NCBI RefSeq assembly: GCF_900184255.1
Contig: NZ_LT854640.1
Location: 335,480 to 399,479, forward strand
Length of the DNA stretch: 64,000 nt
Origin: Haloimpatiens massiliensis
GTDB taxonomy: Bacteria; Bacillota; Clostridia; Clostridiales; Clostridiaceae
Direction of reading: 5' to 3'
Shown here: positions 17,128 through 25,399 of the stretch, in pieces
Numbering within the stretch: position 1 is the stretch's first letter
Layout of the letters: every line of letters starts with the position of its first letter
The notes under the pieces: model-generated
Told to the model about the DNA's origin: nothing
Seen by the model: the letters and a program-made list of their open reading frames with translations, nothing else
Database searches by the model: none
Translations under genes and position numbers: made by a program

Positions 17128-17352
17128 GCTAAGAATGCAATTAAGGTTATCAAAGGAATTCATCCATATGAAGAACCCCTAAGTAATATTATCCCACATC
17201 TTCATTTTCAATTTATGGACTCTCCAAATATATTAGAAGCAAACGGATTGCCAATAATGTTTCAGGATATAAGTATTAATTCAATTAATTTTAATTTGAA
17301 TGAAGCTAATTCAATAGCGTTTTCCGATCTTTTATATGTTGATGTAAAATAA
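17128..17352 (+). pseudogene. M23 peptidase C-terminal remnant
   Basis: An open frame without a start codon reads ...KGIHPYEEPLSNIIPHLHFQFMDSPNILEANGLPIMFQDI... to a TAA at 17350. PHLHFQFMDSP is the zinc-binding end of LytM/M23 metallopeptidases and EANGLPIMF is the usual continuation in a Firmicute subfamily. The catalytic domain upstream is absent, so this is only the tail of a deleted gene. The IS4 element inserted about 60 bp downstream. Confidence 0.65.
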
Positions 17353-17469
17353 ATAATAAAATACTCTAGGTGGTAAGATAGTAGTTGTAGATGAAATTTG
17401 TTTAATATATAACTCAACTTTCGCACATAAAATTTAAGGCGGAAGCCTTTAAAATAAACATATAAAGCA

Positions 17470-17535
17470 AAGAAACATTCCTTTTGGTATAATAGAATCA
17501 TGACAAACATCACACCAAGGAAAGGAATGTTTCTT
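17470..17535 (+). promoter_or_regulatory. Inverted repeat around the transposase start
   Basis: A perfect 15-bp inverted repeat, AAGAAACATTCCTTT (17470-17484) and its complement (17521-17535), with a 36-base loop. The loop contains TATAAT (17488-17493), a likely -10 box. The right arm reaches the base before ATG 17536 and covers part of its RBS. In read-through transcripts from outside it would mask translation, a known strategy in IS elements to prevent activation by neighbours. Confidence 0.6.
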
Positions 17536-18924
17536 ATGAATACTATTATATCAAATGATACTACTGATAAACAACTTAATTTTACTATAAATAGATTTTT
17601 TAAGGATAACAAAATTGGATACATACTTAAACAATGTAATTTTTCTAAAGAAAAAGGATTTTCCTGTATAAAAATATTTAAATATATCTTTATGCTTGTT
17701 TTTACTGGAAAAAACTTATTTAGAAACTTGGAATTTGGAAAAAATAATCAATTTTCAAAGGATACTATATATAGATTCCTTAACTCACCAAACTTCAATT
17801 GGAGAAAATTTCTGTTTTTACTTTCTTCATCAATCATAAAAAACATTATTGTGCCTCTTACTTCTGAAGATAGAGTTAATGTACTTGTAGTTGATGATTC
17901 TTTATACAGTAGATCTAGAAGTAAATCTGTTGAACTTCTTGCAAGAGTTCGTGATCATGTTGATCATAAATATATCAAGGGCTTTCGCCTTCTTACTCTT
18001 GGCTGGTCAGATGGCAACACTTTTTTACCACTTGCGTTCACTCTACTTTCTTCCGAAAAGGAGAAAAACAGACTTTGCTCAGAAAATCACAATATTGATA
18101 AAAGAACTAATGGATCTAAACTCCGTAAGGAGGCTATTTTAAAGTCACCCGAAGTTATGATTAGTTTACTTAAACAAGTTTCAAAATATGCTATTCCTGC
18201 TTCATATGTTCTTTTTGACAGCTGGTTTACGTACCCAAAAACTCTTATACAGATTTTAGAACTCAAACTTAATACTATTGCCATGGTTAAAGCAATGCCA
18301 AGGGTTTACTACAATTACAATGGTAAATTATTGAACCTTAAAGATCTTTACGCTGCTTTAAGAAAAAGGCGTGGTAAGGCCAAAATTCTCTCTTCTGCTA
18401 TTGTAGGTATTGGCTCTGACAAAAATGGTAATGAAGTAAAAGCAAAAATTGTATTTGTAAGGGACAGAAACAGAAGTAGAAAATGGCTTGCTTTAATTTC
18501 AACCAATATATCCTTAGATGATAACGAGATAGTAAGAATTTATGGAAAACGTTGGGATATAGAGGTTTTCTTTAAAATGAACAAGTCCTTTCTAAAACTC
18601 GCTAAAGAGTTTCAAGGGCGTTCTTATGATTCCATGGTTTCACATACTTCTATAGTTTTTACTAGGTATATTATGCTTACTTTAGAAAGTCGTAAGAATA
18701 ATGATGTCAGAACTATCGGTGGATTTTTTTATCAATGTTGTGATGAACTTCAAGATGTTAAGTTTTGTGAAGTAATGAATCTTATTATAGATATTTTAAA
18801 AAATGTATTAACTGAAAAACTTCTTCTTTCAAAAGACATTATTGACTCAATAATAGATAGTTTTATTGCTGCTTTACCTTGTTATATCAAGGAGAAGTTA
18901 GTCTTTTTGTCCTGCGAAAGTTGA
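17536..18924 (+). CDS. IS4-family DDE transposase
   Basis: About 462 residues from ATG 17536, which follows AAGGAAAGGA with normal spacing (an in-frame ATG at 17500 is also possible). The DDE triad is visible: Asp in LVVDDSLYSR, Asp in VLFDSWFTYPK, and Glu in YGKRWDIEVFFKMNK, the last being the Y-(2)-R-(3)-E-(6)-K signature of IS4. The full-length frame has no stops, so the enzyme is probably active. Confidence 0.92.
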   Translation: MNTIISNDTTDKQLNFTINRFFKDNKIGYILKQCNFSKEKGFSCIKIFKYIFMLVFTGKNLFRNLEFGKNNQFSKDTIYRFLNSPNFNWRKFLFLLSSSIIKNIIVPLTSEDRVNVLVVDDSLYSRSRSKSVELLARVRDHVDHKYIKGFRLLTLGWSDGNTFLPLAFTLLSSEKEKNRLCSENHNIDKRTNGSKLRKEAILKSPEVMISLLKQVSKYAIPASYVLFDSWFTYPKTLIQILELKLNTIAMVKAMPRVYYNYNGKLLNLKDLYAALRKRRGKAKILSSAIVGIGSDKNGNEVKAKIVFVRDRNRSRKWLALISTNISLDDNEIVRIYGKRWDIEVFFKMNKSFLKLAKEFQGRSYDSMVSHTSIVFTRYIMLTLESRKNNDVRTIGGFFYQCCDELQDVKFCEVMNLIIDILKNVLTEKLLLSKDIIDSIIDSFIAALPCYIKEKLVFLSCES

Positions 18925-19022
18925 GTATATAATTAATTATTTATAATTTATATTAGTATAATATATTAAAAAATAATAATTTATTTTTATAATATGTTTA
19001 CAGTGATGTATTTATGTAAGCG

Positions 19023-19052
19023 TTGACGATGAAAGTTATAATGTAGTATAAT
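19023..19052 (+). promoter_or_regulatory. Promoter of the antiterminator/PTS operon
   Basis: TTGACG (19023-19028), an 18-base spacer and TATAAT (19047-19052). Transcription would begin near 19059, a few bases before the RAT element, exactly where it is expected for BglG/LicT-type control. Confidence 0.7.
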
Positions 19053-19067
19053 ACAGATGTAAGATAC

Positions 19068-19102
19068 GGATTGTAATAGCACTTAGCTTGCTACACAAAA
19101 CC
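19068..19102 (+). promoter_or_regulatory. Ribonucleic antiterminator (RAT)
   Basis: GGATTGTAATAGCAC at 19068-19082 and TGCTACACAAAACC at 19089-19102 match the RAT consensus (GGATTGT...GCAAAACC) bound by the co-antiterminator domain of LicT/SacT/BglG proteins. Its 3' end overlaps the left arm of the following terminator, so binding of the antiterminator and termination exclude each other. Confidence 0.85.
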
Positions 19103-19145
19103 TATTTACAGATATTTTTGTTATATCTGGAGATAGGTTTTTTTG
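19097..19145 (+). terminator. Terminator controlled by the RAT
   Basis: AAAACCTAT (19097-19105) pairs with ATAGGTTTT (19133-19141), extended by ACAGATAT / ATATCTG inside, and followed by a T run. It lies between the promoter and the antiterminator gene, so the gene is under its own control. Confidence 0.85.
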
Positions 19146-19163
19146 TTTTGGGGGAGGAATTTT

Positions 19164-20003
19164 ATGGTAATAAATAAGATTTTAAACAATAATGCAGTCA
19201 TAACATTTGATGATAAAGGAAAAGAAATAATTATAATGGGAAAGGGAATAGCCTATGGTAGGAGAAATGGTGATGCTATTGAACAAAGTAAAGTTACTAA
19301 AAAATTTATTTTAAGTTCCATGGAATATCCCAACCATCTTGTTGATATTTTAAGTAGTATTCCTACGGAATGTATTGAACTTTGCTATGACATTGTACAA
19401 TATGCAAAGCAGAAATTATCTATGAAACTTGATGATTCCTTGTATATTTCCTTGATGGACCATATAAGTACTAGTATTGAACGCTATAATAAAGGAATTA
19501 CACTAAAGAATAAGTTATTATGGGAAATCAAACATTTTTATAAAAATGAATATGAGATTGGACTATATGGAATTGCTATGATTAAAAAAATTTATGGTTT
19601 AACCATGTATGAAGATGAAGCTGGATTTATTGCACTCCATATTGTCAGTGCTGAAGTCAGCAATAATATTCATGATGTATATGAGATAACTGGATTTATA
19701 CAAAATATTATAAATATTGTTAAATATCACTTTAAGCGTAATTTTGATACTGATTCACATAATTATTATCGTTTTATTACTCATTTAAAATTTTTTGGAC
19801 ATAGAGTTTTTTCAAAAAAATCTAATAAAAATGACGATCTTAATAATAATCTGTTGGACATTATAAAAGAAAAATACAAGGAACCGTATTTATGCAGCTT
19901 GAAGATAAAACAATTTATTGAAAAAAAGTATTATTATTATTTAGATGATGATGAAGTCCTATATCTTACAATACATATTACAAAGCTTATAAGTGATAAA
20001 TAA
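19164..20003 (+). CDS. BglG/LicT-family transcription antiterminator
   Basis: About 279 residues. Residues 1-55 are the RNA-binding CAT domain (INKILNNNAVITFDDKGKEI, GKGIAYGRRNGD). Two PRD domains follow, with histidines that PTS proteins phosphorylate: LMDHIS and ALHIVSAE in PRD1, FITHLKFFGHR and LTIHITK in PRD2. It should read the RAT/terminator just upstream and allow transcription of itself, the PTS and the PHP gene when sugar is present. Start 19164 follows GGGGGAGGAATTTT. Confidence 0.92.
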   Translation: MVINKILNNNAVITFDDKGKEIIIMGKGIAYGRRNGDAIEQSKVTKKFILSSMEYPNHLVDILSSIPTECIELCYDIVQYAKQKLSMKLDDSLYISLMDHISTSIERYNKGITLKNKLLWEIKHFYKNEYEIGLYGIAMIKKIYGLTMYEDEAGFIALHIVSAEVSNNIHDVYEITGFIQNIINIVKYHFKRNFDTDSHNYYRFITHLKFFGHRVFSKKSNKNDDLNNNLLDIIKEKYKEPYLCSLKIKQFIEKKYYYYLDDDEVLYLTIHITKLISDK

Positions 20004-20174
20004 ATTAAGACAAGTTATAAAAGTAAATAGCTTATTAAAACTTTTATTTTAGTTTATAAATTGAATAACAAAATAGAGGGGGTGATTGTAAAAAAAGAAA
20101 ATATTTATTGTTGGGTAGTAACATTAAGTTGGCTAAACCTTCATTTTATAAAATAGGAAATGGAGGAATTTAAA

Positions 20175-22016
20175 ATGAATTATGAAAAAATGGCTAGTGA
20201 AATTTTAAAAGCTGTAGGAGGAGAGAATAATATTAATTCTCTAGTTCATTGTGCAACAAGATTAAGATTTAATCTTAATTCTGAATCAAAGGCTGATGAT
20301 GAAAAAGTTAAGGCAATTAATGGGGTATTATCTTTAGTAAAAAAGGGAGGACAATATCAATTAGTAATCGGTAATGATGTAGACAAAGTCTATAAAGAAA
20401 TAATGAAAGTTACTAATTTAGATTCATCAAAGGACAATAAGAGTAAGGAAAAGGACGGGATTATAAATAGAGTTCTGTCAGTTATTACTGGATCAATTGC
20501 ACCAATGATTCCATTACTTGCAGGAGCAGGAATGGGAAAAGTATTACTTTTAATTTTAAGTTTAGTTGGAGTTTTAGATAAATCATCTCAAACATATACT
20601 ATGTTAAAATTTATTTTTGATACGGGTTTCTATTTTATGCCGGTATTTGTTGGCTTTTCAGCGGCAAAAATATTTAAATGTAATAGATATTTGGGAGCAT
20701 TTATTTGTCTATCAATGCTTCATCCAAAGTGGATTTCATTAGTAGCTGCAGGAAAACCTGTATACTTTCTAGGAATACCACTATCATTAGTAAGTTATTC
20801 TTCACAGCTTGTAACTGCTATTTTAATTGTATGGATAATGTCTTATATTGAGAAATATGTTTATAAGTACGTTCCAGAAATGATTAAAGTGTTTATGGCA
20901 CCATTGCTAGTTATATTAATCACTGCACCATTAGGATTTATTATAATTGGACCAATAGGTAATTACATTGCACAATTAGTTGCGGATATTGTAATGTTTG
21001 TTCAGCAACATTTTGGCATTGTTGCTATTCCAATTTTAGCAGCTGTATATCCATGGTTAGTATCCATAGGTATGCATAAAGCATTAAGTCCAATTTGTGT
21101 TATGCTCATCGAACAAAATGGTTTTGACCCTGTTACACGTGTTATTGCATTATGCTCTAATATTTCTCAGGCTGCGGCATCACTTGCAGTATCATTAAAG
21201 ACTAAAAATAAAGAATTTAGACAAATTGCATTTTCATCAAGTGTTACAGCATTTTTAGGAGGAATTACTGAACCAGCAATGTATGGTGTTAATCTTAAAT
21301 TAAAAAAGCCAATGTATGCTTGTATGATTGGCGGAGCAACAGCAGGATTATTTGCTGGAATAGTTCAATTAAAGGCTTTCGTCTATGTAACACCAGGATT
21401 ATTGAGTTTACCAATGTGGGTATCTCAAGGTACTAACAATTTAATATATGCTATCATTACATTAACTATATCTGCAGTAGTAACATTTATTGCTACATTA
21501 ATTATTGGGTTTGATGACCCAGTTGAAGAGAATAAAGAAGAACAGAAAAAAGTTATAGAAAAAACAGGTTATGAGAATATTTTAACACCAGTAAAAGGAG
21601 TGACTGTTCCCTTAAAGGATGTTGCTGATGAAACTTTCTCAAGTGGAGTAATGGGTGCTGGAATAGGAATTATTCCTAGTGAAGGCAAAGTATATGCTCC
21701 AGGAGATGGTGTGATTAGTGCCTGCTTTCATACAGGTCATGCTATTGGAATGACTATAAATGATGTAGAAGTATTAATTCATGTAGGAATAGATACGGTA
21801 TCTTTAGATGGAAAGTATTTTAACTTATTGGTTCAACAAGGGCAAAATGTTAAGAAAGGTGATTTACTATTGGAATTTGATATTGATAAAATAAAAGATG
21901 CGGGATATGATTTAACAACAAGTGTAATTATAACCAATAGTAATGATTATATGGATGTATTGCCAACTAATAAGAATAAAGTTGACATAGAAGATGTTTT
22001 ATTGACAGCAATTTAG
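20175..22016 (+). CDS. PTS transporter EIIBCA, beta-glucoside family
   Basis: About 613 residues. EIIB (1-90) carries the phosphocysteine in LVHCATRLRF; EIIC (about 100-455) is a membrane channel with roughly ten segments and the conserved GGITEPAMYG; EIIA of the glucose type (about 470-613) carries the active histidine in VLIHVGIDTVSLDG. It imports and phosphorylates a sugar of the glucoside/sucrose/N-acetyl sugar group. ATG 20175 follows GGAGGAATTTAAA. There is no phospho-beta-glucosidase gene; a PHP hydrolase comes 11 bp later, an unusual partner. Sugar identity is not known. Confidence 0.9.
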   Translation: MNYEKMASEILKAVGGENNINSLVHCATRLRFNLNSESKADDEKVKAINGVLSLVKKGGQYQLVIGNDVDKVYKEIMKVTNLDSSKDNKSKEKDGIINRVLSVITGSIAPMIPLLAGAGMGKVLLLILSLVGVLDKSSQTYTMLKFIFDTGFYFMPVFVGFSAAKIFKCNRYLGAFICLSMLHPKWISLVAAGKPVYFLGIPLSLVSYSSQLVTAILIVWIMSYIEKYVYKYVPEMIKVFMAPLLVILITAPLGFIIIGPIGNYIAQLVADIVMFVQQHFGIVAIPILAAVYPWLVSIGMHKALSPICVMLIEQNGFDPVTRVIALCSNISQAAASLAVSLKTKNKEFRQIAFSSSVTAFLGGITEPAMYGVNLKLKKPMYACMIGGATAGLFAGIVQLKAFVYVTPGLLSLPMWVSQGTNNLIYAIITLTISAVVTFIATLIIGFDDPVEENKEEQKKVIEKTGYENILTPVKGVTVPLKDVADETFSSGVMGAGIGIIPSEGKVYAPGDGVISACFHTGHAIGMTINDVEVLIHVGIDTVSLDGKYFNLLVQQGQNVKKGDLLLEFDIDKIKDAGYDLTTSVIITNSNDYMDVLPTNKNKVDIEDVLLTAI

Positions 22017-22027
22017 GGGGGATTAAT

Positions 22028-22849
22028 ATGATATATGCTGATTTGCACGTGCATACAAACCACAGTGATGGTATTTGTGAAATTGCTAATGTTCTTGATA
22101 TGGCAAAAAAGAAAGGAATAAAGGCATTAGCTATTACTGATCATGATACAGTTGACCAATTTGATGAAATTAAGAAACTAGGCGATAAAATGGATCTTGA
22201 GGTAATAAAAGGTGTAGAAATGAGCTGTTATGATTATGATGTATTTAAAAAGGTTCATATTGTTGGACTATGGCTTAATGAAAATACCCCACACATTAAA
22301 AAGTTATGTGATAAGACTTTAAAATGTCGAGATAATTATCATAGAGACTTAATAAAGGAATTGTCTCAAAAAGGGTATGATATTACTTATGAAGATGCTA
22401 AAAAATATTCCAAATACAGTATTGTCTTTAAAATGAATATTTTTCAAGCTCTAAAGGAGAAATATACATATGAGATGACAAAGGAAAAATACAAGGAACT
22501 TTTTGCTTCAAAGACATCAAAGGAAACTGATTTAAAGATGGGATATACTCCTGTAATGAAAGGGATTGAAGCAATAAAAAAAGATGGTGGTATACCAATT
22601 ATTGCTCACCCATGTCAATATAATAATTATGATGAGATTGAAAAATATGTTGAATATGGATTAAAAGGAATTGAAATAAATCATTCTAAGATGAAGAAAA
22701 TAGATTACGAAAAAACATTAAATTTGGCAGCTAGATATAACTTAGCTAAAAGCGGAGGCAGTGACTTTCATGACCCTGATTTAATTGAATTTGGGTGTTT
22801 TGGTTTAACAAAAGAGCAGTATGAAGAATTAAAGCATTGGCCTAAATAA
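22028..22849 (+). CDS. PHP-domain hydrolase linked to the PTS
   Basis: 273 residues. Metal-binding motifs of the PHP family are complete: HVHTNHSDG, ITDHDT, the Glu in KGVEMS, IAHPCQ and SGGSDFHD. Relatives include the YciV/RNase AM-type nucleotide phosphoesterases and histidinol-phosphate phosphatase. Here it follows the PTS gene within a few bases (RBS TAGGGGGGATTAAT overlaps the PTS stop), so the likely substrate is the phosphorylated sugar or a product of it; that is inference. A second PTS-PHP pair lies at 60.0-62.3 kb. Confidence 0.88.
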   Translation: MIYADLHVHTNHSDGICEIANVLDMAKKKGIKALAITDHDTVDQFDEIKKLGDKMDLEVIKGVEMSCYDYDVFKKVHIVGLWLNENTPHIKKLCDKTLKCRDNYHRDLIKELSQKGYDITYEDAKKYSKYSIVFKMNIFQALKEKYTYEMTKEKYKELFASKTSKETDLKMGYTPVMKGIEAIKKDGGIPIIAHPCQYNNYDEIEKYVEYGLKGIEINHSKMKKIDYEKTLNLAARYNLAKSGGSDFHDPDLIEFGCFGLTKEQYEELKHWPK

Positions 22850-22908
22850 TTAACTTATATGATGAAAGTGCATTAGAATAGAAATATTTTATAGATTTTT
22901 TAACAGAT

Positions 22909-22940
22909 ATAAAAGTAGATTCGAATGAATCTACTTTTAT
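22909..22940 (+). terminator. Terminator after the PTS-PHP operon
   Basis: A perfect 14-bp stem ATAAAAGTAGATTC (22909-22922) / GAATCTACTTTTAT (22927-22940) with a 4-base loop. A T run lies on each strand, so it may work in both directions. Confidence 0.75.
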
Positions 22941-23055
22941 CATAAACATATGAGCTAGGACAAAAAAGGCATTGTGATGTTGAAGCGGACATTTAAAATC
23001 TCATATCCGACGGCGATGAAGTAGGTACTTCCTATCCATAAAAATGCATGTAAAA

Positions 23056-23400
23056 TTATTTAAAATCCTTTTTAATTAGTTCTATGTAAGTATCGATAAC
23101 TTTGTAAAAAGAATCGATATCTTCAATAGTACATTTCTTTAGTAAATCATCTAATGTTTTGGCAATATCAATAGTGTCATATAATTTGTGAGCTTGACTT
23201 AATTTTAAACCTTCTTCAGTTACCTTGAGAAGAATAGTTTTTGCATTATCCTCTTTTTGATAACGAGTTACAAATCCACGTTCCACTAAGCGGCTTACGG
23301 TTTTTGAAATTGCTCCTTTAGTGCGATTCCAATATTTTGAAAGTTCAGTTACAGTTGTTCCAGGGTTGTCGCCAATAAAAGTTAATATATGTGCTGGATT
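23056..23400 (-). pseudogene. MarR-family regulator lacking its N-terminus
   Basis: On the minus strand the frame reads ...PAHILTFIGDNPGTTVTELSKYWNRTKGAISKTVSRLVERGFVTRYQKEDNAKTI... to the stop at 23056. These are the winged helix (recognition helix AISKTVSRLVERG) and the C-terminal dimer helix of a MarR protein. The frame meets a stop about 8 codons before PAHI, and the expected first 25-35 residues are missing. At the same point the plus-strand symporter gene begins without its own N-terminus. Exact junction is uncertain within about 15 bp. Confidence 0.7.
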
Positions 23401-24043
23401 AGGATGTTATTTTGCAATTTTAATGGGTCAGAACGGAAAACAGTTAGTGGGACCATTGTCTAGGGCCATGATCATATACATGGTTATAGTTGCCATTTAT
23501 TATATGCTTTCAAATACTATATTTGCTTATATTGGAGCAGGTAAAAAAGGTGTTCGAGCTTATTGGAAAACTGCAATTACACCATGTTTAACAGCTCTTG
23601 GAACTTGCTCTAGTGCTGCATGTATTCCAGTAAATTTAAAAGCTGCAAAGGAAATAGGTATACCTGATGATATAAGTGATATTACAATTCCTATGGGAGC
23701 CAATTTACATAAAGATGGAGCATGTATTATAACAATTTTAAAAATTGCATTTATGTGTTCTGTATTTAATGTACCCTTTACAACACCTAAAAATATTGTT
23801 ATTGCAGTAATTGTAGCGGTAGTTGCTTCAACTGTTATGGGAGCTATACCAGCTGGTGGGTATGTAGGAGAAATATTTATTGTTTCAGCATTTGGCTTCC
23901 CGGCTGTTTCAATACCAATTATGGTTTTGATCGGAACAATCACAGATGCTCCTGCTACTGCAATTAATGTAACTGGTGATACGGGTGTTGCCATGATTGT
24001 AGCACGATTTGTTGAAGGAAAAAGATGGTTTGAAAATAAGTAA
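23390..24043 (+). pseudogene. Dicarboxylate/amino acid:cation symporter, 3' half
   Basis: About 215 residues from GLGCYFAILMGQNGKQL to the stop are the C-terminal half of a DAACS (SDF) transporter: TALGTCSSAACIPVNL is the serine-rich re-entrant loop, PMGANLHKDGA the ion-binding helix and ALNVTGD-like INVTGDTGVAMI the end. The first transmembrane segments are missing and the preceding bases code for MarR on the other strand. Such a truncated carrier should not work. It is an allele of a sodium- or proton-coupled transporter destroyed by a deletion. Confidence 0.75.
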
Positions 24044-24102
24044 AAGTGAAATATACATTTGTTTTTAATAACTTTTAACTTTATCGAATCTAAGGTTTTA
24101 TA

Positions 24103-24131
24103 ACATAAACTGGAGGTTTATGTTTGCTAAA
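24103..24131. repeat. Short hairpin repeat C, copy 3
   Basis: ACATAAACT-GGA-GGTTTATG followed by TTTGCTAAAT, matching 652-680 with one change (which makes a G-T pair in the stem). It lies 60 bp after the symporter remnant. Confidence 0.5.
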
Positions 24132-24152
24132 TATAACATTTTGAATGATTGA

Positions 24153-24202
24153 GCTGATTCATACCTGCAATTTTATGTTGCTAGTATGAATCAGCATTTT
24201 TA
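24153..24202 (+). terminator. Terminator after the symporter remnant
   Basis: GCTGATTCATAC (24153-24164) pairs perfectly with GTATGAATCAGC (24184-24195), followed by ATTTTTAT. A standard factor-independent terminator. Confidence 0.8.
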
Positions 24203-24297
24203 TAATTAATTATTATTTAAATATTTTCTAATATATTTACCTCAACTACTGGTTTAGTTATATAAAAATACAAGTTATTGAATATAAAACTGGCGTA

Positions 24298-24339
24298 AAC
24301 TATAATTAAGTTGATTCATGAATCAACTTAATTATAGTT
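24298..24339. promoter_or_regulatory. Perfect 42-bp palindrome before the XRE-TPR gene
   Basis: Bases 24298-24318 (AACTATAATTAAGTTGATTCA) are the exact inverted complement of 24319-24339, with no loop. GGAGG of the regulator's RBS starts at the next base. It is most simply an operator for a dimeric regulator such as the adjacent XRE protein, or an mRNA hairpin ending at the RBS. No comparable perfect palindrome is needed for termination here since no T run follows. Confidence 0.75.
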
Positions 24340-24352
24340 GGAGGATAAATTT

Positions 24353-25399
24353 ATGTCTATTGAAATTGGAAAACAAATAAAAAATTTACGTATAGAAAAA
24401 GGAGTTACTCAGGAGGAGCTAGCAAAGCATTTAGGTATTTCTTATCAAGCGGTGTCTAAATGGGAAAATAATATTACATCACCGGATATTGAGTTATTGC
24501 CAAAGCTTTCAGTTTACTTTGGAGTTACTATTGATGAGTTATTTGTTATACCCTCTGAAGTTCAGATAGAAAGAATAGGAAATATGATTTATAACGAAAG
24601 GATAATAAGTCCAGAAGTATTTAATTATGCTGTGAATTTTCTTGAAAATACCCTTAAGGATGAGCCTGAAAAATCCGAAGCGTATTTCCTTTTAGGGGAA
24701 CTTTATAATCATAGGGCTGAAAATGATCATAAAAAAGCAGCCATTTATATAAAAGAGGCTTTAAAATATGAACCTTATGAAAAGGATTATCACGGTGCAC
24801 TTATTCATGCAGAAAATGGTGTATTTGGTGATGAATATTATAATAGGCATGATGGTTTAATTAAATATTATGAAGAATTTACAAGAGAGCATCCAAATTA
24901 TTGGAGCGGGCATTTATTTTATTTGGATCAATTAATTAGGGATGGGCATTACGATAAGGCTAGGGATACATTAAAGAAGGTGAAGAAGATTGAGCATACC
25001 TCACTAGATTTTATGTATGAAGGAGACATTGAATTTCAGTTAGGTCATAGGGAGAGTGCTATAAAGTTATGGGATCAAGGAGTAAATGAATTCCCATCAG
25101 ATTGGAAGGCCTATATTTCTCATGGTGATCGTATGGTAAGAGTGGGATATTATGAAAAAGCACTTAGAGATTATGAAAAGTCTGTGCAATTACAGGAGAA
25201 ACCACGTCTTGTAGATCCACTTGAATTTATGGCATGGATATATGAGCTTCTAGGAAAGTATAAGAATGCTGTTGAAGCTTTGAAGAGAGAGATTTCCATC
25301 CTTCAAGAGGAGCACAATATTTCCTCAGGCGAAATGATAGATAAACCAAAAAGAGAAATAGAAAGGCTTAAAAAATATTATGAAAAAGTATCTCTATGA
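24353..25399 (+). CDS. XRE-family regulator with TPR domain
   Basis: 348 residues. An N-terminal HTH_3 domain (IGKQIKNLRIEKGVTQEELAK, ISYQAVSKWENN) binds DNA; the rest is a run of tetratricopeptide-like helices (EAYFLLGELYNHRAE..., SAIKLWDQGVNEFPSDWKAY, KALRDYEKSVQLQE). This build recalls peptide-sensing regulators of the RRNPP type, but no pheromone gene is seen. ATG 24353 follows GGAGGATAAATTT directly after the 42-bp palindrome. Its last 20 bases overlap the start of the ABC exporter gene, so the two are translationally coupled. Confidence 0.88.
   Translation: MSIEIGKQIKNLRIEKGVTQEELAKHLGISYQAVSKWENNITSPDIELLPKLSVYFGVTIDELFVIPSEVQIERIGNMIYNERIISPEVFNYAVNFLENTLKDEPEKSEAYFLLGELYNHRAENDHKKAAIYIKEALKYEPYEKDYHGALIHAENGVFGDEYYNRHDGLIKYYEEFTREHPNYWSGHLFYLDQLIRDGHYDKARDTLKKVKKIEHTSLDFMYEGDIEFQLGHRESAIKLWDQGVNEFPSDWKAYISHGDRMVRVGYYEKALRDYEKSVQLQEKPRLVDPLEFMAWIYELLGKYKNAVEALKREISILQEEHNISSGEMIDKPKREIERLKKYYEKVSL

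Larger units (their letters stand above)
17412..18926 (+). mobile_element. IS4-family insertion sequence
   Basis: 1515 bp bounded by the 14-bp inverted repeat ACTCAACTTTCGCA (17412-17425) / TGCGAAAGTTGAGT (18913-18926). The flanks repeat ATATA (17407-17411 and 18927-18931), a 5-bp target duplication, although the AT-rich setting makes the exact length uncertain. It holds one complete transposase gene and is apparently intact. Confidence 0.85.

Noticed and set aside
23321..23400. The 5' part of the long plus-strand frame leading into the symporter
   Set aside because: These bases code for the conserved MarR helix-turn-helix on the minus strand; the apparent N-terminus of the symporter frame is antisense sequence.
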